A stretch of 64,000 bases of DNA from JAJCYL01 sp040222875 (GCA_040222875.1 JAVKCG010000009.1:186001-250000), one strand, 5' to 3'; positions 1-9,505 are shown, numbered from the stretch's first letter. Numbers and translations: made by a program. Notes: generated from the letters alone by a model not told the origin.

Positions 1-2
1 TT

Positions 3-680
3 ACACTGCTGATTCGTAAACTGCTCCCGGTAAGTGCCGCATCCTTTACTTCAGTGTTTCAGGGGAGCATCAGGCCAAATACTTATGTAGCCTTAGCAGC
101 TGCGGTAGCACTTTATGGACCTGAAGGATTGGGCTTAACAGCTCTCGGATTGGCTGGTGTTATTCCGCTGGTTAATATTCTCTGCATTTTAGCTTTTGCC
201 TATTTTGTCCCGGGTAAATCAAAAGGGGTGGGGGGCATTTTAAAAAGTGTTGTCAGCAATCCACTTGTAGTAGCCTGCATGGTCGGGATTTTGTTGAACC
301 TCTCGACTTTTGGCCTGCCATATGTAACCCACGATATTTTCAAAATTGTTTCAACCGCTGCCTTGCCAATGGGTTTGATCTCAGTTGGAACTGGCTTGAG
401 AAAAATCGATAACTTTTCAGATTTTATCCCGATAGGAATAACCTCCCTGATTAAATTGATCCTGATGCCGATCTTAGCTTATTTTGTTTTCACTTTTATG
501 GGTTCAGAAGAGCTGACAACCTCAATTGCGGTATTGTTTGCTTCGGTGCCATGTGCAGTTTCAGCTTACATTTTGGCAGGCCATTTACATGGTGATCAAA
601 AACTGATGGCAACCATCATCACAATAGAAACCATCGTGGCCGTGGTTACAATGCCCCTGATGCTGCTCTTAGTTTACTGA
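3..680 (+). CDS. AEC-family (auxin efflux carrier-like) transporter, 3' part
   Basis: C-terminal portion of an integral membrane permease. The reading frame is open to the left window edge, so the true start lies outside; a GTG at 54 should not be taken as the start. The conserved segment FQGSIRPNTYVALA just after the edge, followed by several hydrophobic helices, fits the AEC/malate permease family (secondary transport of organic anions or related solutes across the inner membrane). The visible part has about 225 residues, and the family is usually around 300. Its stop overlaps the 3' end of the convergent lipoprotein gene by 7 bp. The substrate cannot be inferred. Confidence 0.85.
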   Translation, partial: TLLIRKLLPVSAASFTSVFQGSIRPNTYVALAAAVALYGPEGLGLTALGLAGVIPLVNILCILAFAYFVPGKSKGVGGILKSVVSNPLVVACMVGILLNLSTFGLPYVTHDIFKIVSTAALPMGLISVGTGLRKIDNFSDFIPIGITSLIKLILMPILAYFVFTFMGSEELTTSIAVLFASVPCAVSAYILAGHLHGDQKLMATIITIETIVAVVTMPLMLLLVY

Positions 681-1822
681 TTGACAGTTCTTACCGTTAC
701 TCCATTGGGTGTCAACAAACCTCCAGCTCCAGGAGCAACCAGGTCCTTAATAAAAGTAAATGTGCTGCTGTACATTTTTACAGACCCATTTCCACCATTA
801 CCGATGAGGATATTGCCATTTGGTAACGCCGTTACTCCTTCTGGCAGGCTCAGTGCGGTTATTACATTGGCGATGAATTTACCTTCTGAGTCGAATTGTT
901 TAACCAGGCCGGCTTGCCAATCAAGAACGAATAAGTCGCCAGAGAAATCAAACCAGATATTGGTAGGGCCCTGCAGACTATTTGAAGTCACGAAAAGCCC
1001 AAGATCGTTTCCTTCGATGTCAAACTTTCTTACAAACCCTCCTGACCCATTATTGAATGATGAAACGTATAGATTACCATCAGTATCCCAGGCAAGGCCA
1101 ATGCTTTGGTTAATACCAATTGATGTGAATGCATCAACAAAAGTTCCGTCAAGCTCATACCTTAACACCGGATTAGTGCCGTTCCATTGAAGTACATAGA
1201 GTAAACCATCAGGGCCAATTTTGATCCGTGTTGGCCCATTGATATTACTCGCAAAATTATCAATCAAAGCACCAGTATTTGCATCATGCCTGGCAATTCG
1301 GCCACTACCTATGTTAGAAATCAAGACTACTCCCTGATCCTCTAAAAATAGAATTTCTTGAGGCCCATTTACATTTTGATTGCTGATGAAAACCTCGGGG
1401 TTCTCGCCGTTTTCATCATATTTCAATATTTGGAAAGGGGGATTACCGACCGGCCTTCCTGCATCACTCACATAAATTTCCGTTCGTGGGGCTTTATCGT
1501 CAAATACGCGGATCTCAATGGTTTCCAGTACATCCTGAGATTCAGCAGTAATAATTGATACACCCACAGATTGAGCAGTTACCCTTCCTGTTCCATCAAC
1601 AGTAACAGTACTGTTGCTTGCAGTCCAATTGACAGATTCAATATTGAAGGGTTCTCCGAGTTGATCGAAGCCCAGTGCAGTTAACACTGTTGATTCTCCA
1701 ATCGCAAGTCGAACGCCATTAGAGGCTTCTATTGAAATCCTGAATAATGTCCGTGGTTCTTCTTCAGATTCACCACAATTAAAGAACACAAAGGCAAGTA
1801 ATATTAGGCAGAGGTTTTTCAT
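674..1822 (-). CDS. Lipoprotein with BIG_2-type Ig domain and NHL-like beta-propeller
   Basis: Predicted exported lipoprotein of 382 residues. The N-terminus has a short hydrophobic stretch ending in a lipobox-like FFNC, so Cys16 would be lipidated. Residues about 28-106 look like a bacterial Ig-like (BIG_2) domain (LTALGF, VNWTASNSTVTVDGTGRVTA). The remainder contains repeated strands with motifs such as GPDGLLYVLQW and DTDGNLYVSSF, typical of NHL/SMP30-like six-bladed propellers. Such proteins sit on the cell envelope and usually bind ligands or partners; no catalytic residues are evident. It is convergent with the transporter. The exact function is unknown. Confidence 0.75.
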   Translation of the reverse strand: MKNLCLILLAFVFFNCGESEEEPRTLFRISIEASNGVRLAIGESTVLTALGFDQLGEPFNIESVNWTASNSTVTVDGTGRVTAQSVGVSIITAESQDVLETIEIRVFDDKAPRTEIYVSDAGRPVGNPPFQILKYDENGENPEVFISNQNVNGPQEILFLEDQGVVLISNIGSGRIARHDANTGALIDNFASNINGPTRIKIGPDGLLYVLQWNGTNPVLRYELDGTFVDAFTSIGINQSIGLAWDTDGNLYVSSFNNGSGGFVRKFDIEGNDLGLFVTSNSLQGPTNIWFDFSGDLFVLDWQAGLVKQFDSEGKFIANVITALSLPEGVTALPNGNILIGNGGNGSVKMYSSTFTFIKDLVAPGAGGLLTPNGVTVRTVNQ

Positions 1823-1998
1823 CCTGATTACTGGTTTTTTCTTACAACCAATAATGCATTTTTGGCTAAAATGGATTTGTCCAAAATTGCTTTTTATGAA
1901 AAAAACCTGAAAAATGGAATTAGAAGTGATCTAACCTTTTGATTTAAATCAGGTGAACCTTCCAATAAAGATTGCGTTTAGGACTTAAATATTTTAAT

Positions 1999-2023
1999 TA
2001 CTTTTAGGATTTTAATTAAAGTA
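1999..2023. promoter_or_regulatory. Possible PadR operator (weak dyad)
   Basis: TACTTT and AAAGTA form 6-bp inverted arms about 40 bp upstream of the PadR start. The block ATTTTAATTA also occurs twice here as a direct repeat. PadR regulators commonly bind dyads in their own promoter. The arms are short and the region is A/T rich, so this is tentative. It does not share sequence with the stronger dyad ahead of the second PadR gene. Confidence 0.3.
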
Positions 2024-2061
2024 TAAGCCTTAAATGGCTGATAAACTCTAAAAAACGGATT

Positions 2062-2400
2062 ATGGGAAAGTATTCAATAGGGGAGTTTGAGGAGGTAATC
2101 TTACTCGCTGTAGCCATACTTTATGAAAGCGCCTATGGCATTTCTATCAAGGAAGAAATTGAAAACCGGTTGGAGAGGAAAGTCAGTGTTGGTGCCATGA
2201 GAACGGCATTAAACCGTCTAGAGGAGAAAGGTTTTCTGCAATCAGAATTTGGGGAGGCAACAGCAGTGAGAGGTGGCAAGCGGAAGCGCTATTTCAAAGT
2301 GACGCCTCATGGTAAAAAAGCCCTTGAAAAAGTGATGGAGACCCGCAAAAAATTATGGGAGGCCATTCCACCAATCGCTTTTGATTTCAAATTTACATGA
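2062..2400 (+). CDS. PadR-family transcriptional regulator (module 1)
   Basis: Small winged-helix DNA-binding repressor of 112 residues. The pattern SIGEFEEVILLAVAILYESAYG, continuing into a recognition helix around RTALNRLEEKGFL and a basic wing (RGGKRKRYFKVTPHG), is typical of PadR. The stop codon overlaps the start of the following permease gene (ATGA), so the two are translationally coupled. This is the arrangement described for duplicated orphan permeases and their PadR partners in Acidobacteria (TIGR03433/TIGR03434). By inference it senses a ligand or envelope state and represses the permease. A paralogous pair lies near 45.7 kb. Confidence 0.9.
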   Translation: MGKYSIGEFEEVILLAVAILYESAYGISIKEEIENRLERKVSVGAMRTALNRLEEKGFLQSEFGEATAVRGGKRKRYFKVTPHGKKALEKVMETRKKLWEAIPPIAFDFKFT

Positions 2401-5003
2401 GTTCAAACCCTGAAATATCACCACCCAAAATCCCACTCCAGATACTGCGCTGGTTTTGCCACCCTGATCTGATCGAAGATGTGGAGGGCGATCTTTCAGA
2501 GATTTTTGCAACGCGGTTTAGCGAAAGTAAGGTCAAAGCTAAACTACTGTATATGCTGGATGTACTAATGCTCTTTCGTCCGGGAATAATCAAAAACTTC
2601 GAAACAATTATAGGTCAAATCAAATACGCTATGCTCAAAAATTATTTCAAAATCGCAATACGTAACTCTATCAAATACAAGGGTTACACTACGCTAAACC
2701 TCCTTGGACTTGTAGTAGGTATCGCCTCAAGTATGCTCATTTATCTATGGGTAAGTGATGAAACGGGTGTCGATAAGTTCCATAAGAATGGAGATAAAAT
2801 TTATCAGGTCTTCAGGAACATGAAACAGTCGAATGGTATGGTTTCAACAACAGCGACTATTCCCAAACCCGCGGCTGATCTCATTGCTGAGGAATACCCC
2901 GAGGTAGATGAAGTGGCTATTCTTAGTTGGCCGATGGAATTTAAATTGGCGATTGGAGATGAAAATTCAGCAGAAATTGGTCGGTTCTGCAATCCGGAGT
3001 TCATAAACATGTTCTCATTTGAATTGGTAGCTGGAGATAAGTCCACGGCACTAAATGAAATGCTATCAATAGTTATATCGCAGGATGTTGCTGAAAAATA
3101 TTTTGGTGACAAATGGCGCAATGCTATAGGGAAAAGTTTCAGGGTAGAGGATCAATATGATGTAACCATTACCGGTGTATTTAAGACGATCGGTGAAAAC
3201 TCAAGCATCGATTTTGATTGGCTAATCCCGGCGCAAGGGTTTATTGCCATAAATGATTGGGTAAATGATTGGGGCAATGGCAGTTTTAGAATATATATTA
3301 CCATACCTGATGCTAACAAAGTAGCAGCAGTGGGTGAGAGGTTGGAAAATGAAATTATGGCGCACACAGCTGATAATAACAAAGCTGGTGATGAATTATT
3401 GCTGTTACATAAATTCAAGGACACTTACCTGTATTCTAATTTTGACAATGGTGTGATCTCAGGGGGCCGTATTGACTACGTTAACATAATGACGGTAGTA
3501 GCAATATTTATTTTGATTGTTGCTTGCATCAATTTTATGAACTTGACAACGGCAAGGGCTAATAGGCGGTCTAAGGAGATCGGGGTGAGAAAAGTTATGG
3601 GTGCTAACAAAGGTTCAGTCAGCACTCAATTTTTCTTCGAAGCCATTCTTTTTACAAGCATTTCTGTAGCGTTGTCAGCGTTGGTTGTAGTGCTGATACT
3701 CCCTTATTTTAATGTGCTTGTGAATAAGGCATTAATCATTGATTTTGCGGCCAGTCACACCTGGTATTATCTAGTCGGTTTAATTGTCATATTGGGCTTA
3801 TTGTCAGGCACTTATCCTGCTTTGTTATTATCTAACTTTAATATCATTCAATCAATTAGGGGAGGGATTAAACAGACATCTTTTGCGACATATTTCCGGA
3901 AAGGGTTGGTCATGTTCCAGTTTGCAATTTCCACGTTATTGATAATCGGTACTACTGTAATTTATAAGCAACTTGATTATGTCTTGAATAAAGATCTCGG
4001 CATTAATAAAGATAATCTTGTGATGGTAGATATGGAGGTCGACCTATCAAGAAAACTTGAGACCTATAAAACAGAGCTCTCCCGAATTCCTGAAGTGAAA
4101 TCAGTAACAGTAGCATCAGGCAATCCGATTGCTGGTGTCAGATCAACAAGCTCTGCCAGTTGGGAAGGGAAGGATCCAAATGCGGGTTATGAAGTGAATG
4201 TCATTATATCTGATGAGGATTTTTTTGAAACTATGGAAATGGAGATTGTTGCTGGCCGTGGCTTTTCAGAACAGTTAACAGATTCTACGAACTTCATCAT
4301 TAATGAAGTGGCTGCTGAGCTCATGGGCTTTAGCGATCCATTAAATAAAGATTTGTCTTTTTGGGGTATCAACGGACAGATTATTGGTGTAGTGAAAAAC
4401 TTTCATATGGCTAATATGTATGAGCCGATTGCACCATTAATTGTTACCTGCATCGATCCAGCCGGCATGTCTGACGTAGCTTTAATTCGATTAGAGGGCA
4501 ACACTAATAGTGCCTTGGAAGCCATAGAAGACATAACCATGCAACTAAACCCCAACTTCGAGTTCGACTATGAGTTTATTGATCAGGCCTATGCCAGAGG
4601 CTATGAAAATGAACAAACAGTAAAGGTGTTGGCCAGCATTTTCGCCGTCATATCAATCTTTATCTCATGCCTGGGGCTTTTAGGTTTAGCATCCTATTCC
4701 GCTGAACAGCGCTCAAAAGAAATTGGGGTAAGAAAAGTTCATGGTGCCTCTGTACCTCAAATTCTTGTAATGCTTACCAAAGATTATTCTAGGCTGATGA
4801 TAGTGGCATTTATAGCGGCCATCCCATTTGGTTATTATATCACTCAAGGTTGGCTGGATAATTTCGAATTCAGAACCATACTTGATCCATCTATTTTTAT
4901 CGCGGCTGGAATAATCACATTTCTGATAGCGATAATCACGGTAGCTACTAAGTCTTATCAGGCAGCAACGGCGAATCCTGTGTTATCTTTAAAAGAGGAA
5001 TAA
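2397..5003 (+). CDS. FtsX/MacB-type ABC permease with N-terminal prefix domain (module 1)
   Basis: Large inner-membrane permease of 868 residues. Residues 1-78 are a soluble prefix (LRWFCHPDLIEDVEGDLSE) seen in PadR-linked permeases. From Met79 (MLKNYFKIAIRN) the protein aligns in layout with the unprefixed permeases of this window: one TM helix (about 99-118), a periplasmic MacB-like domain, an FtsX block of three TM helices with the motif RSKEIGVRKVMGA, a second periplasmic domain, and a second FtsX block (QRSKEIGVRKVHGA). It is thus a fused duplicate of the usual half-permease. No ATP-binding subunit is adjacent, so the ATPase must be elsewhere if there is one. Substrate unknown; the family includes lipoprotein, peptide and drug extruders and mechanotransducers. 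Confidence 0.9.
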   Translation: MSSNPEISPPKIPLQILRWFCHPDLIEDVEGDLSEIFATRFSESKVKAKLLYMLDVLMLFRPGIIKNFETIIGQIKYAMLKNYFKIAIRNSIKYKGYTTLNLLGLVVGIASSMLIYLWVSDETGVDKFHKNGDKIYQVFRNMKQSNGMVSTTATIPKPAADLIAEEYPEVDEVAILSWPMEFKLAIGDENSAEIGRFCNPEFINMFSFELVAGDKSTALNEMLSIVISQDVAEKYFGDKWRNAIGKSFRVEDQYDVTITGVFKTIGENSSIDFDWLIPAQGFIAINDWVNDWGNGSFRIYITIPDANKVAAVGERLENEIMAHTADNNKAGDELLLLHKFKDTYLYSNFDNGVISGGRIDYVNIMTVVAIFILIVACINFMNLTTARANRRSKEIGVRKVMGANKGSVSTQFFFEAILFTSISVALSALVVVLILPYFNVLVNKALIIDFAASHTWYYLVGLIVILGLLSGTYPALLLSNFNIIQSIRGGIKQTSFATYFRKGLVMFQFAISTLLIIGTTVIYKQLDYVLNKDLGINKDNLVMVDMEVDLSRKLETYKTELSRIPEVKSVTVASGNPIAGVRSTSSASWEGKDPNAGYEVNVIISDEDFFETMEMEIVAGRGFSEQLTDSTNFIINEVAAELMGFSDPLNKDLSFWGINGQIIGVVKNFHMANMYEPIAPLIVTCIDPAGMSDVALIRLEGNTNSALEAIEDITMQLNPNFEFDYEFIDQAYARGYENEQTVKVLASIFAVISIFISCLGLLGLASYSAEQRSKEIGVRKVHGASVPQILVMLTKDYSRLMIVAFIAAIPFGYYITQGWLDNFEFRTILDPSIFIAAGIITFLIAIITVATKSYQAATANPVLSLKEE

Positions 5004-5029
5004 TGTAGTGCTGACAAATAATTGGAAGA

Positions 5030-5752
5030 TTGAAAATTGCTGCAGCTCAGACGAGGCCAATTAAGGGGGATGTATTAGCGAATATTACTGATCACCTTGA
5101 GCTAATTGATTTAGCGATAGCCCAAGATGTCAACCTTATCTATTTTCCTGAACTCTCCTTGACGGGTTATGAGCCTGCACTGGCTCACGAACTAGCAACA
5201 TCAATTGGTGATCCAAGGTTAGGTGTTTTTCAAAAGGCTGCTGATCAGCATGGGATTACTATCAACCTTGGCTTGCCCATTTTGGGTAAAGAGGGAATAT
5301 TAATCGGATCTTTAACTTTCCAGCCAAAGAAGTCAGTTATGCTTTATTGCAAGCGGTTTTTGCATCAGGATGAACAAGCGTATTTTGTTCCAGGTTCGGA
5401 TCAAGCCAATTTAATCCAACGGAACGTAGCCATGGCTATTTGCTATGAAATATCCATTACTGAACACGCAAATGATGCGCTGAAAAGTGGTGTCGGGTGT
5501 TTCTTAGCCAGTGTGGCGAAAACCTCAGAAGGCAGTAAGGTGGCACACCAAAGATTATCTGAATTAGCCAGGAAAAACAACTGGTTTACTATGATGGCCA
5601 ATAGCGTTGGGCATTGTGCTGAAGGTGAGTTAGCAGGACAATCCGCAGCCTGGAAAAGTAACGGCGAATTAATTGGGCAGCTAAACAAGAAGGATGGAGG
5701 AGTGTTAATTGTGGACAGTGATATTTATGGGGTTCAAAGTTTTTATATTTAA
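5030..5752 (+). CDS. Carbon-nitrogen hydrolase (nitrilase superfamily)
   Basis: Cytoplasmic amidase-like enzyme of 240 residues. The Glu-Lys-Cys triad of the superfamily is visible: Glu41 (YFPELSLTGYEP), Lys108 (YCKRFLHQDE) and Cys138 (MAICYEIS). Start is a TTG with a GGAAG just upstream; no better in-frame ATG exists near the conserved first strand KIAAAQTRP. It lies 26 bp after the permease gene and 2 bp before the next gene, so co-transcription is likely. The family hydrolyses C-N bonds in amides, nitriles or omega-amidated acids; the specific substrate is not readable from the sequence. Confidence 0.85.
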   Translation: MKIAAAQTRPIKGDVLANITDHLELIDLAIAQDVNLIYFPELSLTGYEPALAHELATSIGDPRLGVFQKAADQHGITINLGLPILGKEGILIGSLTFQPKKSVMLYCKRFLHQDEQAYFVPGSDQANLIQRNVAMAICYEISITEHANDALKSGVGCFLASVAKTSEGSKVAHQRLSELARKNNWFTMMANSVGHCAEGELAGQSAAWKSNGELIGQLNKKDGGVLIVDSDIYGVQSFYI

Positions 5753-5754
5753 AT

Positions 5755-6198
5755 ATGGCCAAAGCAAATAGAGAATTAATTGATGCGTTTAGAATGGCGG
5801 CCAAGAAAATTGAAAGTGGTACTGAATATCAATGGGGGCATATGGGTAGTTGCAATTGCGGCCACCTCGCCCAGGAGATTACTAAACTGTCAAAAGCAGA
5901 CATTCATCGCTATGCCATGCAAAAGTACGGTGACTGGATAGATCAGGTAATGGACTTTTGCCCAACCAGCGGCTACCCAATGGACCTACTAATTTCTGAT
6001 CTTTTATCGGTTGGTCTCACAACTTCAGATTTGAAAAACCTTGAAAAGCTTTCTGATGCTGCTATTATCCGCCGAACAGGAAAGGAATATCTAAAAGCCA
6101 ATAGCAAGCCTGATGTGATACTTTATATGAGAAGTTGGGCCGATATGTTGGAGGGGGAGTTGCATCAAAACCAAGTTGGTGATAAGGTCTTGGTTTGA
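5755..6198 (+). CDS. Conserved hypothetical protein with Cys/His cluster
   Basis: 147-residue soluble protein that I cannot assign to a named family. It is helical and polar with no signal peptide. A cluster YQWGHMGSCNCGHLAQ near residues 25-40 has two Cys in a CxC arrangement flanked by His, and a third Cys follows (DFCPTSGYP), which could bind a metal. It starts 2 bp after the nitrilase-family gene and probably forms an operon with it. The convergent MenA gene follows 8 bp downstream. Function unknown. Confidence 0.7.
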   Translation: MAKANRELIDAFRMAAKKIESGTEYQWGHMGSCNCGHLAQEITKLSKADIHRYAMQKYGDWIDQVMDFCPTSGYPMDLLISDLLSVGLTTSDLKNLEKLSDAAIIRRTGKEYLKANSKPDVILYMRSWADMLEGELHQNQVGDKVLV

Positions 6199-6206
6199 GA
6201 GGTGGC

Positions 6207-7097
6207 TCACAAAATCATCCCCACTCCAAAACTCAAAACAAAAAACAAAGTAGTCAGTGCAAGTTGTTTAAGGTAAGGGTCAAGTTCAGCAGATGTGGTC
6301 TTATTGCTTACCGCCATTCCGTTTACAATTAACAAGGGCAGGCTTACGATGAACAGGAATTGATAGTATGTGCTAAAATTCAGTAGGACATAAACCACTG
6401 AACTTATAAACCCGCTCATCAGCAAAAGCCAGTGGTATTTCACTGCATTTTCCTTTCCAATCCTAACCGGTATTGATTTTTTACCTGCTAATCTATCAGA
6501 TTCGATGTCCCTAATGTTATTGACATTCAGTACGCCAACGGAGAAGAGGCCGCAACTCAATGCAGGGAGCAAAACGTCAGTCGTTAATGATTGAGTAAAC
6601 AAAAAGTAAGTGCCACCAACACCAACGAAACCGAAAAATAAGAGTACAGATATATCGCCTAACCCTGCATATCCATAAGGCCTTTTACCGGAGGTGTAGG
6701 TAATGGCTGCCACAATTGCTAAAGCACCCAGAGCCAGGAAAACCCAAAAAAGCCTTTCGAATCCGAAGGCTACATACAAAAGCATCAGTCCAGCAACCAG
6801 AGAGAGTAAGGCGAACAGGATCATCGCTGATTTCATAGCTGCGGGGCTAATTTCGCCAGATTGCACCGCCCGTGAAGGCCCTTCACGCTCTATGGAATCA
6901 GCGCCGTGAACCGAGTCGCCGTAGTCATTAGAGAGGTTGGAGAGAATTTGTAAAAAGATGGTTGTCAGTACACAGAGTCCAAAAATGGCCGAATCAAATT
7001 CTCCGGCATCTGCAGCCAAAAATCCACCCATAAATATGCAGGAGAGCGAAAGGGGCAGCGTTCGTGGTCTGGCGGCTTTTATCCAGCGAGATAGCAT
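6207..7097 (-). CDS. menA: 1,4-dihydroxy-2-naphthoate polyprenyltransferase
   Basis: Membrane prenyltransferase that attaches the isoprenoid tail to 1,4-dihydroxy-2-naphthoate to make demethylmenaquinone, the quinone precursor of Bacteroidota respiration. The first Asp-rich motif (NDYGDSVHGADS) and second motif (NNIRDIESDRLAGKKS) of the UbiA/MenA superfamily are present among about eight TM helices. The start is placed at the ATG giving MLSRWIKAARPRTLPLS, which matches where the family begins. An upstream in-frame ATG at 7163 would add 22 polar residues and cannot be excluded. It is a stand-alone gene here; no other men genes are in the window. Confidence 0.93.
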   Translation of the reverse strand: MLSRWIKAARPRTLPLSLSCIFMGGFLAADAGEFDSAIFGLCVLTTIFLQILSNLSNDYGDSVHGADSIEREGPSRAVQSGEISPAAMKSAMILFALLSLVAGLMLLYVAFGFERLFWVFLALGALAIVAAITYTSGKRPYGYAGLGDISVLLFFGFVGVGGTYFLFTQSLTTDVLLPALSCGLFSVGVLNVNNIRDIESDRLAGKKSIPVRIGKENAVKYHWLLLMSGFISSVVYVLLNFSTYYQFLFIVSLPLLIVNGMAVSNKTTSAELDPYLKQLALTTLFFVLSFGVGMIL

Positions 7098-7257
7098 TTG
7101 ATTGTTTAGGGTGTCACTAAATTCAGACCCGAAGGTAAAAATCGCAAATCTAAATTGTGACATTCAATATTAATAGGGCTACCAACGATCATATTTTAAT
7201 CACTTGAGCCAATTGAATGTATAAAGACCCTTAAATTAGTGATGAAAACCACTCACT

Positions 7258-8850
7258 ATGAAATACTTCACTATCATCTTTCTATTGATCGCTTTAGGCT
7301 GCCAGCAAAAACAAGAAACAAAATCTGCATCAAATCTTGGCACTATTGATTTCGAAGTAACAGGCACTCCCGAAGCCATCAAATACTTTGAAGAGGGTGT
7401 TTTGCTCTTACATTCCTTCATGTATTATGAATCGACTGAGGCTTTCAAGAAAGCTCAGGAAGCCGATCCCGATTTTGGTATGGCTTATTGGGGAGAAGCT
7501 ATGACCTATAACCACCCGTTATGGGCAGAACAAGAGCGGGAAAAAGCCCTGAAAACCTTAAACAAGCTGGACACAACAACGGCACTCAGGTTAGCTAAGC
7601 TCCCCACAGAATTCGAAAAGGACATGTTTAAGGCTGTGGAGATATTGTATGGTGAAGGAACCAAAATTGAGAGGGATGATGCCTACGCTGAATATCTCGG
7701 AGAACTAAACCAGAAATACCCTAAAAACCATGAAATAGCAGCGTTTTATGCGCTAGCACTAATGGGTTCTGTAGAAGGTGGACGGGACTATGATGTTTAT
7801 GGCAAGGGGGCAAAAATTGCCCAGAGTATCCTGAATGAAAACCCCAACCATCCAGGGGCATTGCATTATATGATCCATTCATATGATGACCCGGAACATG
7901 CCTCATTAGCACTGGCTGCTGCAAATGACTATTCTAAAGTTGCCCCCGATGCCGGCCATGCCTTGCACATGCCGTCTCACATTTACATTGCCATGGGCAT
8001 GTGGGATGATGTAATCGCCTCAAATATTCGGTCGTATGAAGCCAAATTGAAAAAGGTTGATAAAGATTCAACCCGTAACTGGAACCTACATGCCTATCAT
8101 TGGCTGCTATATGGCTATTTGCAAAAGGGCGATTTCCTGAATGCAAAAACCATTATGGAAAACATGATGGGTTATGCGGAAGATTATAGTGATCGCAGAT
8201 ATGTAAAATATTATGCAATTGATATGCTGGGCATATACTCAGCCGAAACCGGCGATTGGAATGGGGAATTTTCAACACTCAGGGTTGATGCCGATGAGCT
8301 TAATGTGCAATCGAAAGTGTTGCAGCATTTCATTGATGGGTATTCAGCGTTAGATCGCGGTGATGATGAAGCGTTGCAGGCCGCATTAAAACAGATAGAT
8401 GATGAAATCAACAAGGCCTCTAATTCACTGCTAACGAAAGATGTATCCACCTGCGGGGATTCGTTCGCAACCAGGTTACCATCAGAAGATGATATAAATG
8501 CCTCAAAAGTGTTGCGACTTGAGCTACAAGCTGCCATAGCAATGGCAAACAACGAGGGCGGGGTAGAAGCTTTGTTGAAAGAAGCCGTGGATACAGAGGA
8601 TAAGGTGTCTTTTCTGTTTGGCCCACCAGGAATAGTCATTCCATCTTATGAAATGTATGGGCAGTGGCTTTTAGAGCAGCAACGATTTGAAGAGGCACTA
8701 GCCCAGTTTGATAAATCACTGAAAAAAGGTCCTGGCCGAAAGCTGGCCTTTGAAGGCAAACTGAAAGCCGCCGAGAGTTTAGGCAAGCAGGAAATTGTGA
8801 ATGAGGTTATGCAGATTTTGGGTAAGCAGGTGGTGGATGAGAGGGTGTGA
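7258..8850 (+). CDS. TPR-repeat lipoprotein
   Basis: 530-residue predicted lipoprotein with the N-terminus MKYFTIIFLLIALGC, where the Cys is the likely lipidated residue. Helical tetratricopeptide-like repeats fill the mature protein, starting with a pattern EEGVLLLHSFMYYESTEAF then KAQEADPDFGMAYWGEA, and ending with a clear TPR (EEALAQFDKSLKKGPGRKLA). Proteins with this layout are common in Bacteroidota and probably serve as envelope scaffolds. It is transcribed away from menA. No enzymatic motif is seen. Confidence 0.75.
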   Translation: MKYFTIIFLLIALGCQQKQETKSASNLGTIDFEVTGTPEAIKYFEEGVLLLHSFMYYESTEAFKKAQEADPDFGMAYWGEAMTYNHPLWAEQEREKALKTLNKLDTTTALRLAKLPTEFEKDMFKAVEILYGEGTKIERDDAYAEYLGELNQKYPKNHEIAAFYALALMGSVEGGRDYDVYGKGAKIAQSILNENPNHPGALHYMIHSYDDPEHASLALAAANDYSKVAPDAGHALHMPSHIYIAMGMWDDVIASNIRSYEAKLKKVDKDSTRNWNLHAYHWLLYGYLQKGDFLNAKTIMENMMGYAEDYSDRRYVKYYAIDMLGIYSAETGDWNGEFSTLRVDADELNVQSKVLQHFIDGYSALDRGDDEALQAALKQIDDEINKASNSLLTKDVSTCGDSFATRLPSEDDINASKVLRLELQAAIAMANNEGGVEALLKEAVDTEDKVSFLFGPPGIVIPSYEMYGQWLLEQQRFEEALAQFDKSLKKGPGRKLAFEGKLKAAESLGKQEIVNEVMQILGKQVVDERV

Positions 8851-8895
8851 TTGTCAAAGGGTACATTATTCTTGAAAATAACAGAATTTGATAAA

Positions 8896-9381
8896 ATGAA
8901 AGGAGCAATTCTCGCTTGTTCAATTTATAGTTTCATTCTAGCATTAAATGGATGTAAGACATCTAACGAAATTCAATACTCGGAAACCGAAAAGGAAGCT
9001 AGGGGTATTCTCATTAGGTTTTCTGATTTTAGCCCAAACTTTTTTCATTTTATTCGACTGGATACAATTAATCCAAATATCCTTTTTTCAGAGAACCTCA
9101 TATTAGAGAATAATTTAGATACTGGGATTTATATTCATAACCGTGAGCCGGCCAAAAGATTTTTTAATGAAAATGAGTCTTACCTGGAAGAATTTTCATC
9201 TAATGAAAATGGAAGTATTGAAGCGGTAGCCGTTACATTGAATTATACTGAATACATCTTTCCATATGAAAATGAAATTTTATATAGCCGCTCTGACCTA
9301 GTTATAGATGGATATCAGATTAACTATATAATTATGACTGAACGATATTCAAAAATTACCCATTTAGCTCTTATTAAGTAA
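8896..9381 (+). CDS. Small lipoprotein of unknown function
   Basis: About 161 residues when started at the ATG that gives a hydrophobic signal and lipobox-like LALNGC. A TTG at 8851, directly after the previous stop, would add 15 residues ahead of the signal and is less likely. The mature part is polar and rich in Glu, Asn and Tyr, with no recognised domain. It follows the TPR lipoprotein by 45 bp and may share its transcript. Base composition is more A/T rich than the gene before it, which hints at a faster-evolving or acquired gene, but this is weak. Confidence 0.55.
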   Translation: MKGAILACSIYSFILALNGCKTSNEIQYSETEKEARGILIRFSDFSPNFFHFIRLDTINPNILFSENLILENNLDTGIYIHNREPAKRFFNENESYLEEFSSNENGSIEAVAVTLNYTEYIFPYENEILYSRSDLVIDGYQINYIIMTERYSKITHLALIK

Positions 9382-9408
9382 AGATCCTTGCCATATCATA
9401 TTTTGAAA

Positions 9409-9426
9409 ACTAATGAAATGATTAGT
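9409..9426. promoter_or_regulatory. Short perfect inverted repeat upstream of hslV
   Basis: ACTAAT and ATTAGT arms separated by 6 bp lie in the 124-bp gap between the small lipoprotein gene and hslV. There is no T-tract, so it is not an obvious intrinsic terminator. It could be a regulator site or chance in A/T-rich DNA. Confidence 0.2.
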
Positions 9427-9505
9427 ATGTTTCACCCCCTGCCAATGTGACATTGAAGCACATTAGGGCATGAACTTTGGCATAATCGCCCAAAATTTGA
9501 AATAA

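Noticed and set aside
1940..1951. 12-bp palindrome TGATTTAAATCA as operator
   Set aside because: Short, A/T rich and over 100 bases from the next start; too weak to list as a feature.
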